A stretch of DNA of 64,000 nucleotides from Akkermansia muciniphila (GCA_943331105.2 CALQKH020000001.1:62001-126000), one strand, 5' to 3'; shown: positions 49,257-59,277, counted from the stretch's first letter. Numbers and translations: made by a program. The notes: generated by a model not told the origin, from the letters alone.

Positions 49257-50960
49257 ATGACCTCAAAAATTGCTGGCCACCTGCTCGTTGAATGCCTCTT
49301 GGCCCAAGGCGTTACCCATGCTTTTGGTGTGCCCGGTGAAAGTTATCTGGCGGTGCTGGATGGATTTCACCTGCACCGCGACAGCATTCAGTTTGTGACC
49401 TGTAGGCAAGAGGGGGGTGCGGCTTTCATGGCCGAGGCGCAAGGCAAACTGACAGGGCGACCCGGTATTTGCTTTGTTACCCGGGGGCCAGGTGCCACCA
49501 ACGCTTCGATTGGCGTCCACACCGCATTCCAAGACTCCACGCCCATGGTGTTGTTTGTGGGTGACGTGGCCAGCGAAACGCGCGACCGCGAGGCTTTTCA
49601 AGAGATGGATTACACCCATTTCTTTGGCCCCTCTACCAAAGGCATGGCCAAGCGGGTCGAGCGAGTGGACGATCCAGAGCGTTTGCCAGAGTACGTCGCC
49701 CGCGCTTTCGCCACGGCCATGAATGGTCGTCCTGGCCCAGTGGTTTTGGTGTTGCCAGAAGACATGTTGACTCAACCCGTCAAGGCAGTCGCATTGCCCC
49801 GGTTGGATGCAGTTCAAGCTTGGAGCGATCCTGGCGCTTTGCGCACGCTGCGTGACATGCTGTTGTCTGCACGCCAACCTTTGGTCATTGCAGGGGGGGG
49901 CGGATGGACAACGCAGTCAGCTCAAGCGCTTCAGCGCTTTGCAGAAAATTGGCAGCTGCCAGTCACAAACGCTTTCCGCTTTCAAGACACCTTTGACAAC
50001 CACCACGCCTTGTATGCGGGTGATGTGGGCATTGGCATTGGTCCTGCTTTGGCCAAGCGCGTTCGCGATGCTGATTTGATCTTGGCCATCGGCCCACGTT
50101 TGGGCGAGATGACCACGGGCGGGTACACCTTGCTGCAAGCGCCCAAAACACGCCAAAAGCTGGTGCATATTCATTCGAGTGCCGAAGAGCTGAACCGCGT
50201 TTATCAAGCCGATTTGGCCATCCACGCCACCATGAACGCAGCTGCCCGCAGCCTTGAGGTCTTGACCGCACCAACAGAGCTTCCATGGACGTCTTGGACT
50301 CAATCTGCCCATGCGGATTATTTGGCCAATTTACAGCCTCAGTTGCTGCCAGGTGCTATCGACATGCCGGCCATTGTTGCAACGCTGCAAAAGCATTTAC
50401 CGGTCGATGCCGTGCTCACCAATGGTGCGGGCAACTTCGCCAGTTGGATGCATCGCTTTTACAAACACCATGGCTTGGTCAAAGGCCATAAAACCCAGCT
50501 GGCCCCGACAGTGGGTGCCATGGGTTATGGCGTCCCAGCAGGCATTGCCGCCAATTTATTGACAGGTCGTCTGGCTTTCACCATTGCCGGGGACGGTGAC
50601 TTTCTCATGAACGGCCAAGAGCTGGCCACATCGGTTCAGCATGGCGGTAAGAGCATCATCGTGCTGCTCAACAACGGCATGTACGGCACCATTCGCATGC
50701 ACCAAGAGCGCGAGTACCCACAACACGTGACCGGTTCACAACTGAAAAATCCGGATTTTGCAGCTTTGGCTCAAGCCTATGGTTATGTGGGAGTGCGAAT
50801 TGATAAAACTGAAGGTTTTGAATCAGCTTTGTTGGATGCGCTTGCGCGACCACAAGGCACACTGATCGAGGTGATTCTTGACCCCGAGGTGATTACCACA
50901 CGCGTTACATTGAGCGCCATCACCCGAGCGGCTTTGGCCGCTCAAGTGTCGTCGGGATGA
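49257..50960 (+). CDS. thiamine pyrophosphate-dependent enzyme, acetolactate synthase (IlvB)-like
   Basis: ThDP enzyme of the IlvB/POX superfamily, 567 residues from ATG 49257. Three domains: the PYR domain opens LLVECLLAQGVTHAFGVPGES, with the catalytic Glu within FGVPGESYLAVLDGF's following QEGGAA region; the middle domain lacks clear FAD marks; the PP domain has IAGDGDFLMNGQELATSVQ and NN. No ilvN-type regulatory subunit follows, so it is probably not the main branched-chain enzyme. Substrate unknown; acetolactate synthase is only the generic name. Confidence 0.78.
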   Translation: MTSKIAGHLLVECLLAQGVTHAFGVPGESYLAVLDGFHLHRDSIQFVTCRQEGGAAFMAEAQGKLTGRPGICFVTRGPGATNASIGVHTAFQDSTPMVLFVGDVASETRDREAFQEMDYTHFFGPSTKGMAKRVERVDDPERLPEYVARAFATAMNGRPGPVVLVLPEDMLTQPVKAVALPRLDAVQAWSDPGALRTLRDMLLSARQPLVIAGGGGWTTQSAQALQRFAENWQLPVTNAFRFQDTFDNHHALYAGDVGIGIGPALAKRVRDADLILAIGPRLGEMTTGGYTLLQAPKTRQKLVHIHSSAEELNRVYQADLAIHATMNAAARSLEVLTAPTELPWTSWTQSAHADYLANLQPQLLPGAIDMPAIVATLQKHLPVDAVLTNGAGNFASWMHRFYKHHGLVKGHKTQLAPTVGAMGYGVPAGIAANLLTGRLAFTIAGDGDFLMNGQELATSVQHGGKSIIVLLNNGMYGTIRMHQEREYPQHVTGSQLKNPDFAALAQAYGYVGVRIDKTEGFESALLDALARPQGTLIEVILDPEVITTRVTLSAITRAALAAQVSSG

Positions 50961-51015
50961 CCAAACGGGAGATCTTTGTCGTGTTGGATTGAGCAGCGTT
51001 TGCTGTGTAGACAAC

Positions 51016-51042
51016 AAAAAACCCGCCTAAGCGGGTTTTTTG
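51016..51042. terminator. bidirectional intrinsic terminator
   Basis: AAAAAACCCGC ... GCGGGTTTTTT: stem ACCCGC (51021-51026) with GCGGGT (51031-51036), loop CTAA, A-run before and T-run after. It serves the ThDP gene on plus and the SWIB gene on minus. Confidence 0.88.
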
Positions 51043-51059
51043 TTGGAAGCTCAACCGAA

Positions 51060-51464
51060 TTACTTCAAGTGCTTGCCGATCAAGCCGGCCATCTCAAACA
51101 TCGTGACTTGAGCTTTACCAAAGACAGCCTTGAGCTTGTCATCGGCATTGATCGCGCGACGGTTCACGCTGTCCTGCAGTTTGTGCTTCTTGATGTAGAT
51201 CCACATTTTGCTGACCACTTCGGTACGTGGCAGTGGGGTTGCGCCCACGACAGCAGCCAATGCAGCGCTGGGAGTCAAAGCTTTCATGAAAGCAGGATTG
51301 GGTGTGCGCTTTGCCGCTGGTGCTGCTTTCTTTGCAGGCGCCTTAGCGGCCACTTTCTTTGCAGGAGCTGCAGCTTTTTTAGCTGGAGCAGCCTTGGTTG
51401 CCGGTGCTGCTTTTTTAGCGGGTGCTGCAGCTTTTTTGGCCGGGGTTTTTTTCGCAGTTGCCAT
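51060..51464 (-). CDS. SWIB/MDM2-domain protein with lysine/alanine-rich histone-like tail
   Basis: 134 residues from ATG 51464, with AAAGGA upstream. Residues 2-55 are a repeated Ala/Lys/Pro tail of PAKKAA-type units, much like histone H1. Residues 55-134 are a SWIB domain (PNPAFMKALTPSAAL, TEVVSKMWIYIKKHKLQD, AVFGKAQVTMFEM). SWIB is a eukaryotic chromatin-remodelling fold also found in chlamydiae and beta-proteobacteria. A nucleoid or DNA-binding role is likely, but no partner is known. The tail sequence is repetitive at the DNA level, so its length may vary between strains. Confidence 0.88.
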   Translation of the reverse strand: MATAKKTPAKKAAAPAKKAAPATKAAPAKKAAAPAKKVAAKAPAKKAAPAAKRTPNPAFMKALTPSAALAAVVGATPLPRTEVVSKMWIYIKKHKLQDSVNRRAINADDKLKAVFGKAQVTMFEMAGLIGKHLK

Positions 51465-51968
51465 GATGAGTTTCCTTTGGTCGGAAGTGGGTTCGCCGCT
51501 GATAAACGGTGTGTTTACAGCTAGAGCGATGCTAAAGGAGAAACTGATAGTTTCCAAGTGAAAAAAGCATTTTTATCTAGGTGTTGTTCCTGATTTCCAA
51601 ACTTCGTCGTTTTTTCTCCTTGTTGTCTTTGTTATTGATGGGGCTGATCACTTTGGAGCGGAGTTTTTACTCAGGTGCTTTGCCAGTTTCTTTTGTCCAG
51701 GGTGGTTGAAATTTCACAATTTATTTTTTTCTTCCGCAATATGAAATTTTCGTCTTGCAACAAAGCTTTGTAAGTTAATTTGATGTGAATTTATATTTTG
51801 TATTGCGGAAAACCGCATGTAAGTCATTGATTTTAAACAATTAAAAATAAGTCTTATATAAGACATAAGATCAGTTAAGTGTCTTATATAAGAGTTAAGA
51901 TAAGACCAGCGACACAGCAGACCGTGCTGCAACAGTCGTTTGATTTCAACTTGACCACAGGAGCTCCC
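51465..51968. other. 504 bp intergenic region between the SWIB gene and aceA
   Basis: AT-rich compared with the genes on both sides. It must contain the minus-strand SWIB promoter on its left and the aceA promoter on its right. Right part: two near-identical palindromes (51851-51864 and 51881-51894) and a dispersed inverted repeat (51732-51741 and 51801-51810). No open frame of useful size. Confidence 0.8.
51851..51894. promoter_or_regulatory. paired palindromic operator upstream of aceA
   Basis: GTCTTATATAAGAC (51851-51864, perfect palindrome) and GTCTTATATAAGAG (51881-51894, one mismatch) are spaced 30 bp centre to centre, about three helical turns. A half-site like ATAAGAC follows at about 51900-51906. 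The sequence and spacing look like a GntR-type or similar dimer operator pair controlling aceA. The regulator is unknown. Confidence 0.7.
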
Positions 51969-53300
51969 ATGTCTTCAAACAGCACCCAAACATTGAACCG
52001 TGAACAACAAATTGCCGCTCTCGAAAAAGATTGGGCCACCAACCCGCGTTGGAAAGGCGTGAAGCGCGGGTACTCCGCTGCTGACGTTGTTCGCTTGCGC
52101 GGCAGCATGCCCATTGAGCACACCTTGGCCAAGCGCGGTGCAGAAAAACTCTGGGATAAAGTCAACGGTGGCGCCAAGAAAGGCTATGTCAATTCATTCG
52201 GTGCCATCAGTGCCGGTCAAGCCATGCAACAAGCCAAGGCTGGTTTGGAGGCCGTGTACCTGTCAGGTTGGCAAGTCGCTGCCGATGGCAATACATCTGA
52301 GACCATGTACCCTGACCAATCGCTTTACGCCTACGACTCGGTGCCCACCATGGTGCGTCGCATCAACAACACCTTCAAGCGCGCCGACGAAATTCAGTGG
52401 GGCCGTGGCATCAACCCAGGGGATAAAGAGTTCATCGACTACTTTTTGCCCATCGTTGCCGATGCGGAAGCTGGTTTCGGCGGCGTATTGAACGCGTTTG
52501 AATTGATGAAGAACATGATCGCCTCTGGCGCTGCCGGTGTGCACTTCGAAGACCAATTGGCAGCTGTGAAGAAATGCGGCCACATGGGCGGCAAAGTCTT
52601 GGTACCCACCCAAGAGGCATGTGAAAAATTGATCTCTGCACGTTTTGCGGCTGACGTGATGGGCACATCGACCATCGTGTTGGCCCGTACAGATGCCGAA
52701 GCGGCCAATTTGATCACATCTGACCACGATGCCAATGACAAACCTTTCTTGACGGGTGAGCGTACCCAAGAAGGTTTTTACCGCGTTAGAAATGGTTTGG
52801 AACAAGCCATCAGCCGCGGCGTGGCTTACGCACCTTACGCTGACTTGGTCTGGTGCGAAACTGGCGTCCCAGACATCGGTTTTGCCCGCGAATTTGCGCA
52901 AGCTGTGCATGCTGCTTGCCCTGGCAAGTTGCTGTCTTACAACTGCTCACCTTCGTTCAATTGGAAGAAAAACCTCAATGACAGCCAGATTGCGTCTTTC
53001 CAGGAAGACCTGTCCGATTTGGGCTACAAATACCAGTTCATCACATTGGCCGGTATCCATATCAACTGGTACAACACATTCCAGTTTGCCCATGCTTACG
53101 CCAACGGAGAAGGCATGAAACACTACGTCAACATGGTGCAAGAGCCTGAATTTGCTGCTCGCGACAAGGGCTATACCTTCGTGTCGCACCAGCAAGAAGT
53201 TGGCGCTGGTTATTTTGACGACGTGACGACCGTGATCCAAGGCGGTTCGTCTTCCGTGAAAGCCTTGACCGGCTCAACCGAAGAAGAGCAGTTCCACTGA
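51969..53300 (+). CDS. aceA: isocitrate lyase
   Basis: Glyoxylate-cycle enzyme splitting isocitrate into glyoxylate and succinate. 443 residues from ATG 51969. The catalytic Cys is in KKCGHMGGK, and AADGNTSETMYPDQSLY and NWKKNLND are conserved. GGAG lies 8 bases before the ATG. Malate synthase is not adjacent. Palindromic operator candidates lie about 75-120 bases upstream. It is convergent with icd, the enzyme competing for isocitrate. Confidence 0.97.
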   Translation: MSSNSTQTLNREQQIAALEKDWATNPRWKGVKRGYSAADVVRLRGSMPIEHTLAKRGAEKLWDKVNGGAKKGYVNSFGAISAGQAMQQAKAGLEAVYLSGWQVAADGNTSETMYPDQSLYAYDSVPTMVRRINNTFKRADEIQWGRGINPGDKEFIDYFLPIVADAEAGFGGVLNAFELMKNMIASGAAGVHFEDQLAAVKKCGHMGGKVLVPTQEACEKLISARFAADVMGTSTIVLARTDAEAANLITSDHDANDKPFLTGERTQEGFYRVRNGLEQAISRGVAYAPYADLVWCETGVPDIGFAREFAQAVHAACPGKLLSYNCSPSFNWKKNLNDSQIASFQEDLSDLGYKYQFITLAGIHINWYNTFQFAHAYANGEGMKHYVNMVQEPEFAARDKGYTFVSHQQEVGAGYFDDVTTVIQGGSSSVKALTGSTEEEQFH

Positions 53301-53341
53301 TCGGTATTTGAGCCTGCCTCTGAGCAGGCTCCATGACGCCA

Positions 53342-53369
53342 AAAAAAGCCACCTTGCGGTGGCTTTTTG
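53342..53369. terminator. intrinsic terminator between aceA and icd
   Basis: AGCCACC (53347-53353) pairs with GGTGGCT (53358-53364) around TTGC, with a run of As before and Ts after. It can stop aceA on plus and icd on minus. A second hairpin, GAGCCTGC/GCAGGCTC at 53310-53331, lies just before it without a T-run. Confidence 0.85.
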
Positions 53370-53401
53370 GTTTGCCCAACAACAGTGGTGCGTGGTGAGA
53401 T

Positions 53402-55639
53402 TCACATGGCTTTCAGTGCTTCATTGAATGTTTTGCTCGGACACATGATGGTCTGCAACTTCTCAGCAGATGGGTAGTAATAACCACCGATGTCAACCGA
53501 CTTTCCTTGGACAGCTTGGAATTCGCCAACGATTGTTTTTTCTTGTGTCGTCAGTGTTTTGGCCAAGGACTCAAACTGCTTGGCCAATTCAGCATCGTCG
53601 GTTTGTGCGGCCAATTCTTGTGCCCAGTACATGGCCAGGTAGAACTGGCTGCCACGGTTGTCGAGTTGGCCTGTTTTGGGGGAGGGGTTCTTGTTGTTGT
53701 CCAAGAGCTTGCCCGTGGCGGCATCCAAAGTCCGAGCCAAGACGCCAGCTTTTTTGTTGCCTGTTTTGAGACCCAAATCTTCAAGGGACACAGCCAGCGC
53801 CAAAAATTCCCCCAACGAGTCCCATCGCAGGTGGTTTTCTTCTACAAGTTGTTGCACGTGCTTTGGAGCCGAGCCGCCAGCACCGGTTTCGTACATGCCG
53901 CCCCCTGCCATCAAGGGCACGATGGACAGCATTTTGGCCGAGGTCCCCAACTCCATGATGGGGAAAAGATCGGTCAGGTAGTCACGCAAGATGTTACCGG
54001 TGGCGCTGATGGTGTCAAAGCCACGCACCACACGCTCCAGTGTGTAACGCATCGCGCGAACTTGGCTCATGATCTGGATTTCCAGACCTGCCGTGTTGTG
54101 CTCATGGAGGTACATTTTGACTTTGGTGATCAGCTGAGCTTCGTGTGGTCGGTACTGATCGAGCCAGAACACAACAGGCATGCCGGAGTTGCGAGCACGC
54201 GTCACAGCCAACTTGACCCAATCGCGAATCGCTGCGTCTTTCACTTGGCACATGCGCCAGATATCACCAGTCTCTACTTCTTGTGAAAGCAGCACTTCGC
54301 CGGTGTTGATGTCGGTGATGTTGGCCACGCCATCTTCTTGAATTTCAAAAGTTTTGTCATGCGAGCCGTATTCTTCGGCTTGCTGCGCCATCAAACCAAC
54401 GTTGGGCACGGTGCCCATGGTCTTAGGGTCGAAAGCGCCATGCCATTTGCAAAAGTTGATCATCTCCATGTAGATGCGTGCAAACGTTGACTCTGGCATC
54501 ACAGCCTTAACGTCTTTGAGGCGTCCGTCAGCACCCCACATTTTGCCGCCATTGCGGATCATGGCCGGCATGGAGGCGTCCACGATGACGTCGTTGGGTG
54601 AGTGGAAATTTGTGATGCCTTTGGCAGAGTCCACCATGGCCAGTTCAGGCCGGCCTTCGTGGCAAGCATGGAGGTCACGCTTGATTTCGTCTTGTTTGGA
54701 TTGGGGCAGGGTGGCGACCTTGGCATACAAATCGGCCATGCCGTTGTTCACGTTCACGCCGAGTTCTTTGAACAAGGCGCCGTGCTTGGCGAACGCGTCT
54801 TTGTAGAAGATTTTCACGCAGTGACCAAACACGATAGGGTGAGACACCTTCATCATCGTGGCTTTGACGTGCAGAGAGAACATCACTCCGGTGGCGTGTG
54901 CATCTTCGATTTCTTTCTCGTAAAACTCCAGTAAGGCCTTCTTGCTCATGAACATGCTGTCGACCACTTCACGGTCGAGCAAGGCCACCTTCTCTTTGAG
55001 AATGACGGTCTTACCGGATTTAGTGATCAGTTCCATCTTCACTTCGCGTGGGCGATCCATGGTCATGGACTTTTCACCGTGGTAAAAATCGCCAGCATGC
55101 ATGTGCGAAACGTGCGAGCGTGAAGCTTGGCTCCATTCAGCCATGCTGTGTGGGTTTTTACGCGCAAACTCTTTCACGGCGCGCGGTGCGCGTCGGTCAG
55201 AGTTACCTTCTCGGAGAACGGGATTCACGGCGGAGCCGATGCATTTGGAATAACGAGCTTTGATGGCCTTTTCTTCATCGTTTTTCGGCGCATCTGGGTA
55301 ATCTGGAAGGGCATAGCCCTTGGATTGCAATTCTTTGATGGCGGCTGTCAGCTGGCCAACAGAAGCACTGATGTTGGGCAATTTGATGATGTTGGCATCC
55401 GCCTTGAGTGTCAGCTTGCCCAATTCCGCCAAATTGTTGGGTACACGTTGCTCGGCAGGCAGGATGTCAGAAAACTCGCCCAAAATCCGTGCTGCAACAG
55501 AAATGTCGCTGGTTTGAACATCGATTCCGGCGGGTTTTGTGAATGAGCGAATGACAGGCAAGAAGGCCGCTGTGGCCAGCAACGGTGCCTCATCGGTCAG
55601 TGTGTAAATGATTTTGGGTCGTGCAGTAGGCGTTGTCAT
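53402..55639 (-). CDS. icd: isocitrate dehydrogenase, NADP-dependent, monomeric
   Basis: TCA-cycle enzyme oxidising isocitrate to 2-oxoglutarate. 745 residues, the monomeric (IDH-II) type found in Azotobacter and many betaproteobacteria, unrelated in length to the 45-kDa dimeric enzyme. Substrate-binding segments include SVGNSNDR-type ISASVGQLT and [13 protein letters not shown], and [19 protein letters not shown] near residue 525-545 is conserved. Faces aceA, sharing a terminator. AceK kinase is not present, as expected for the monomeric form. Confidence 0.95.
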   Translation of the reverse strand: MTTPTARPKIIYTLTDEAPLLATAAFLPVIRSFTKPAGIDVQTSDISVAARILGEFSDILPAEQRVPNNLAELGKLTLKADANIIKLPNISASVGQLTAAIKELQSKGYALPDYPDAPKNDEEKAIKARYSKCIGSAVNPVLREGNSDRRAPRAVKEFARKNPHSMAEWSQASRSHVSHMHAGDFYHGEKSMTMDRPREVKMELITKSGKTVILKEKVALLDREVVDSMFMSKKALLEFYEKEIEDAHATGVMFSLHVKATMMKVSHPIVFGHCVKIFYKDAFAKHGALFKELGVNVNNGMADLYAKVATLPQSKQDEIKRDLHACHEGRPELAMVDSAKGITNFHSPNDVIVDASMPAMIRNGGKMWGADGRLKDVKAVMPESTFARIYMEMINFCKWHGAFDPKTMGTVPNVGLMAQQAEEYGSHDKTFEIQEDGVANITDINTGEVLLSQEVETGDIWRMCQVKDAAIRDWVKLAVTRARNSGMPVVFWLDQYRPHEAQLITKVKMYLHEHNTAGLEIQIMSQVRAMRYTLERVVRGFDTISATGNILRDYLTDLFPIMELGTSAKMLSIVPLMAGGGMYETGAGGSAPKHVQQLVEENHLRWDSLGEFLALAVSLEDLGLKTGNKKAGVLARTLDAATGKLLDNNKNPSPKTGQLDNRGSQFYLAMYWAQELAAQTDDAELAKQFESLAKTLTTQEKTIVGEFQAVQGKSVDIGGYYYPSAEKLQTIMCPSKTFNEALKAM

Positions 55640-55858
55640 CGTCGTGCTTTTTTACAGGATGAAAAAGAAGACCACTATCTTAAACCAAGCATTCCCACAT
55701 GAGGCTGACACCATGACCAATTGAAGGTCTTCATGTCGCGCATTTTTGGAAAGAAATAGCAATGATTTCTAGGCTTTTGATCCAGTCATCAAATGTGTGA
55801 AAATTAGAGGTTATTTTTCAATTCCTTTTGCGTTGTCATTGGCTGCGCCCTCGATCAC

Positions 55859-57784
55859 ATGTCCATGGTTCAAATTACCCTTCCCGACGGCTCATTGCGA
55901 GACTTTTCCGGTCCTGTCACGGTCGCAGAGGTCGCTGCTTCTATCGGTACGGGCTTGGCCAAAGCTGCTTTGGGCGGCAAAGTCAATGGTCAATTGGTTG
56001 ATACCAGTTTTATCATGGCCGCTGACGCCAAGTTGTCCATCATCACAGCCAAAGATCCGGAAGGCTTGGAGCTGATTCGCCATTCCTCGGCGCACTTGTT
56101 GGCCTATGCGGTCAAAAGCCTGTTCCCTGATGCACAAGTCACCATCGGACCTGTGATTGACAACGGTTTTTACTACGATTTTTCCTACTCACGTCCATTC
56201 ACGCCTGAAGATTTGGTCGCTATTGAAAAGAAAATGGCGGACTTGGCCGCCAAGGACGAGCCTGTGGTGCGCCGTGTTTTGCCGCGAGACGAAGCGGTCG
56301 CCTATTTCAATAGTTTGGGCGAACACTACAAAGCAGAGATCATTGGCTCCATCCCTGCGGGTGAGGAGGTCAGTCTTTACCGTGAAGGTGAATTCGAAGA
56401 CCTGTGCCGTGGGCCTCATGTGCCCAGTACTGGAAAGCTCAAACACTTCAAGCTGATGAAGGTGGCAGGTGCTTATTGGCGCGGTGACAGCAAAAACGAG
56501 ATGTTGCAGCGTGTTTATGGCACAGCTTGGGCCAGCAAAGAAGACTTGCAGCTGTACCTGACCCGCTTGGAAGAGGCGGAAAGGCGTGACCATCGGAAAT
56601 TGGGCCGCGAGCTTGATTTATTCCACATCGATGAACATGCGCCTGGCTTGGTGTTTTGGCATCCCAAGGGGTGGACAGTCTGGCAAACCGTGGAGCAGTT
56701 CATGCGCCAGGTTTACCGCGACAGTGGCTACCAAGAAGTTAAAGGCCCGCAATTGCTGGACAAGACCCTTTGGGAAAAAACTGGTCATTGGGACAAATAC
56801 CGGGACAACATGTTCACCACCGAGTCTGAAAAGCGCGATTACGCTTTGAAGCCGATGAACTGTCCCGGTCACATCCTGATTTTCAAGCAAGGCATGAAAA
56901 GTTACCGTGATCTGCCACTGCGCTACGGTGAATTTGGCCAATGTCACCGCAACGAGCCATCGGGTGGTTTGCACGGCATCATGCGTGTTCGTGGTTTCAC
57001 CCAGGACGATGGCCACATCTTTTGTACAGAAAATCAAATCTTGCCTGAGTGCGACGATTTCACCAAGGTACTCAAAAAAGTCTATGCCGATTTTGGGTTC
57101 AACAACATTCTTTACAAAGTCTCCACAAGACCTGCCGCGCGCATCGGCTCTGACGAGTTGTGGGACAAAGCCGAAAAAGCTTTGATGGACAGTTTGCGCC
57201 ACTCGGGTTGTGATTTTGTGATTTCTGAAGGCGACGGCGCTTTTTATGGTCCCAAAATCGAATACACCTTGAAAGACGCCATTGGCCGTGAATGGCAGTG
57301 CGGGACGATTCAGGTGGACTTCAACTTGTCGGAGCGTTTGGATGCTGAATATGTGGCTGAGGACGGCTCGCGCCAACGTCCCGTTATCCTGCACCGTGCC
57401 ATCGTGGGCAGCATGGAGCGGTTCATCGGTATTTTGGTAGAGCAGCATGCAGGTGCCTTGCCCACTTGGTTGGCGCCAGTGCAAATATCTGTGCTCAACA
57501 TTACCGATGCGCAGGCAGATTACTGTCGTGAAATCGCTGCAAAACTCCAAAAATCAGTGTCAAATCAAGGCCTTAGGGTCGAATTGGACCTGCGTAACGA
57601 GAAAATCACGTATAAAATACGAGAGCATTCGTTGCAAAAGCTGCCTTTCATCCTCGTCGCTGGTGACAAAGAAAAGGCAGCAGGTACCGTCGCAGTGCGC
57701 GCCCGAGGCAACAAAGACCTCGGTGTGATGTCGATCGATGCGTTCATTGAGCACATCGCTGCCGACATCGCTTCTAAAGCATGA
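55859..57784 (+). CDS. thrS: threonyl-tRNA synthetase
   Basis: Class II synthetase charging tRNA-Thr, with editing of Ser-tRNA-Thr. 641 residues. N-terminal TGS domain (1-63), editing domain with [11 protein letters not shown], catalytic core with the zinc ligands in MNCPGHI, motif 2 [17 protein letters not shown], and motif 3 [10 protein letters not shown], then the anticodon-binding domain. The 219 bp gap upstream is AT-rich; a ThrS operator may be there but I could not identify it. The first gene of the thrS-infC-rpmI-rplT-pheS-pheT-ihfA run. Confidence 0.97.
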   Translation: MSMVQITLPDGSLRDFSGPVTVAEVAASIGTGLAKAALGGKVNGQLVDTSFIMAADAKLSIITAKDPEGLELIRHSSAHLLAYAVKSLFPDAQVTIGPVIDNGFYYDFSYSRPFTPEDLVAIEKKMADLAAKDEPVVRRVLPRDEAVAYFNSLGEHYKAEIIGSIPAGEEVSLYREGEFEDLCRGPHVPSTGKLKHFKLMKVAGAYWRGDSKNEMLQRVYGTAWASKEDLQLYLTRLEEAERRDHRKLGRELDLFHIDEHAPGLVFWHPKGWTVWQTVEQFMRQVYRDSGYQEVKGPQLLDKTLWEKTGHWDKYRDNMFTTESEKRDYALKPMNCPGHILIFKQGMKSYRDLPLRYGEFGQCHRNEPSGGLHGIMRVRGFTQDDGHIFCTENQILPECDDFTKVLKKVYADFGFNNILYKVSTRPAARIGSDELWDKAEKALMDSLRHSGCDFVISEGDGAFYGPKIEYTLKDAIGREWQCGTIQVDFNLSERLDAEYVAEDGSRQRPVILHRAIVGSMERFIGILVEQHAGALPTWLAPVQISVLNITDAQADYCREIAAKLQKSVSNQGLRVELDLRNEKITYKIREHSLQKLPFILVAGDKEKAAGTVAVRARGNKDLGVMSIDAFIEHIAADIASKA

Positions 57785-57870
57785 AGGTGAGTTTCGCCAC
57801 AAGCTTTGGCCCGTGGGCACAAAGATGGATAGGCTGCTTTTTGCAGTTTTATTCCGTAAAGGATTGAGTC

Positions 57871-58467
57871 ATCGCTACCGAATTTCGTGATCGTCGCCAA
57901 CGCGAAGAACGTAAACACCGTTTGAACCGTGAAATCATGGCCCCAGAGGTCCGTGTTTCCGGCCCTGAAAATGAGCCCATGGGCATTTTGTCCTTGGCCG
58001 AAGCCTTGCGTCTTGCAGGTGAGATGGATGTGGATCTGGTAGAAATTGCCGCCACCGCCGTGCCACCTGTCTGTCGCTTGATGGATTACGGTAAGTTCAA
58101 GTACCAAGAGCAAAAGCGTGCGGCAGAAGCCAAAGCCAAGCAGACAGTCATTGACATCAAAGAAGTCAAGTTTCGGCCGGGTACGGACGACGGTGACTAC
58201 AACATCAAGATGCGCAATATCCGTCGTTTTTTGGCTGATGGTGACAAATGCAAAATCACTTTGCGTTTTCGCGGTCGTGAGATCACCCACCAAGAATTGG
58301 GTTTGGCGCTCCTCAATCGCATTCGTGATGAATTGGCTGACACCATCATCGTCGAGCAGTTTCCCAAGTTGGAAGGCCGCCAGATGATCATGATGATCGC
58401 GCCAGGCCGTAAAAAGCCCGCCGGCGGCAAAACAAGCGATGTGCCTTCACAGGCTGAATCGGTTTGA
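57871..58467 (+). CDS. infC: translation initiation factor IF-3, apparent ATC start
   Basis: IF-3 prevents premature joining of ribosomal subunits and checks the start codon. 198 residues from ATC 57871. AAAGGA ends 7 bases before, and the first codons read [22 protein letters not shown], the family N-terminus. No ATG, GTG or TTG lies in frame between the upstream TGA (57865-57867) and TTG 57922, which would drop the first 17 residues. A rare start codon is known to underlie IF-3 autoregulation (AUU in E. coli). N- and C-domains are intact, with [14 protein letters not shown] in the second. Confidence 0.92.
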   Translation: MATEFRDRRQREERKHRLNREIMAPEVRVSGPENEPMGILSLAEALRLAGEMDVDLVEIAATAVPPVCRLMDYGKFKYQEQKRAAEAKAKQTVIDIKEVKFRPGTDDGDYNIKMRNIRRFLADGDKCKITLRFRGREITHQELGLALLNRIRDELADTIIVEQFPKLEGRQMIMMIAPGRKKPAGGKTSDVPSQAESV

Positions 58468-58600
58468 AAGAATTTAACCTGCCTAACGGCGGGTTGGGTC
58501 AAAAGCAACTTTCGGGTTGTTTTTGTTAAAAGTGGCTCGGGGCCAACAAGGCTGCATTTTTTTGCAGACGCCTCACGAGCACAATTAAAGGAGCATTGAT
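58468..58600 (+). promoter_or_regulatory. infC-rpmI intergenic leader with hairpins
   Basis: Holds three small hairpins: CCTGCC-TAAC-GGCGGG, a CAACT/GGTTG stem with a TTCG loop followed by Ts, and CTGCA/TGCAG at 58552-58567. In E. coli the L20 protein represses rpmI-rplT through an RNA structure in this interval. The same position suggests a similar element, but the structure was not verified. Confidence 0.35.
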
Positions 58601-58804
58601 ATGCCCAAGATGAAGACCAAAAGCAGTGCCAAAAAGCGCTTCCGTGTTCGTCCAGGTGGAACCGTTAAACGCGGTCAAGCCTTCAAACGTCACATCCTGA
58701 CCAAGAAGACCACCAAAAACAAGCGTCACCTTCGCGGTTCGGTGTCTGTGCATGAGACCAATATGGGTCACATCGCACAAATGCTGCCGATGGCTGGCCT
58801 TTAA
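58601..58804 (+). CDS. rpmI: 50S ribosomal protein L35
   Basis: Ribosomal protein bL35, 67 residues, highly basic: [20 protein letters not shown] at the start and KRHLRGSV near the middle. AAAGGAG precedes the ATG. It is followed by rplT. Confidence 0.97.
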   Translation: MPKMKTKSSAKKRFRVRPGGTVKRGQAFKRHILTKKTTKNKRHLRGSVSVHETNMGHIAQMLPMAGL

Positions 58805-58829
58805 TCACTGACGAACAAGGAGAATAAAT

Positions 58830-59192
58830 ATGCCTCGCGTTAAACGTGGTGTAACGGCACGCGCCCGTCACAAGAAAGTTTTGGCCCTTGCAAAAGGTTT
58901 CCGCGGTCGCCGCGGTAATGTCTTCCGTATCGCCAAACAGGCGGTGATGAAGGCCGGCCAATACGCCTACCGTGACCGCCGCACCAAAAAGCGTGTGTTC
59001 CGTCAGTTGTGGATTGCCCGTATCAACGCCGCTGCGCGTGAATGCGGTCTGACCTACAGCCAGTTCGCCAACGGCCTGAAGAAGGCTGCCATTGAAATCG
59101 ACCGTAAGATGCTGGCGGATATCGCTGTGCACGACAAGGCCGCTTTTGCTGGCATCGTGAACCAAGTCAAAGCCACACTGGCCGCAGCTTGA
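58830..59192 (+). CDS. rplT: 50S ribosomal protein L20
   Basis: Ribosomal protein bL20, 120 residues, long basic N-terminal helix ([18 protein letters not shown]) and a globular C-terminal half with [23 protein letters not shown] sequence. AAGGAG precedes the ATG. It is expected to autoregulate rpmI-rplT. A terminator-like hairpin follows before pheS. Confidence 0.97.
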   Translation: MPRVKRGVTARARHKKVLALAKGFRGRRGNVFRIAKQAVMKAGQYAYRDRRTKKRVFRQLWIARINAAARECGLTYSQFANGLKKAAIEIDRKMLADIAVHDKAAFAGIVNQVKATLAAA

Positions 59193-59236
59193 GTCCATGA
59201 GTGGTATGGGCCTTAGGGCCGGTGCCACGCACTCGA

Positions 59237-59277
59237 TCAAAGGGATTGAGGCTCGCAAAAGCTTCAATCCCTTTTTT
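59237..59277 (+). terminator. intrinsic terminator/attenuator between rplT and pheS
   Basis: AAAGGGATTGA (59239-59249) pairs with TCAATCCCTTT (59264-59274) and runs on into TTTGTTCTTTTTT. It ends only about 35 bases before the pheS ATG, and no promoter fits between, so pheST is probably expressed by regulated readthrough. Confidence 0.8.

Noticed and set aside
53310..53331. Hairpin GAGCCTGC/GCAGGCTC after aceA as a terminator
   Set aside because: No T-run follows; the next hairpin at 53347-53364 is the better terminator.
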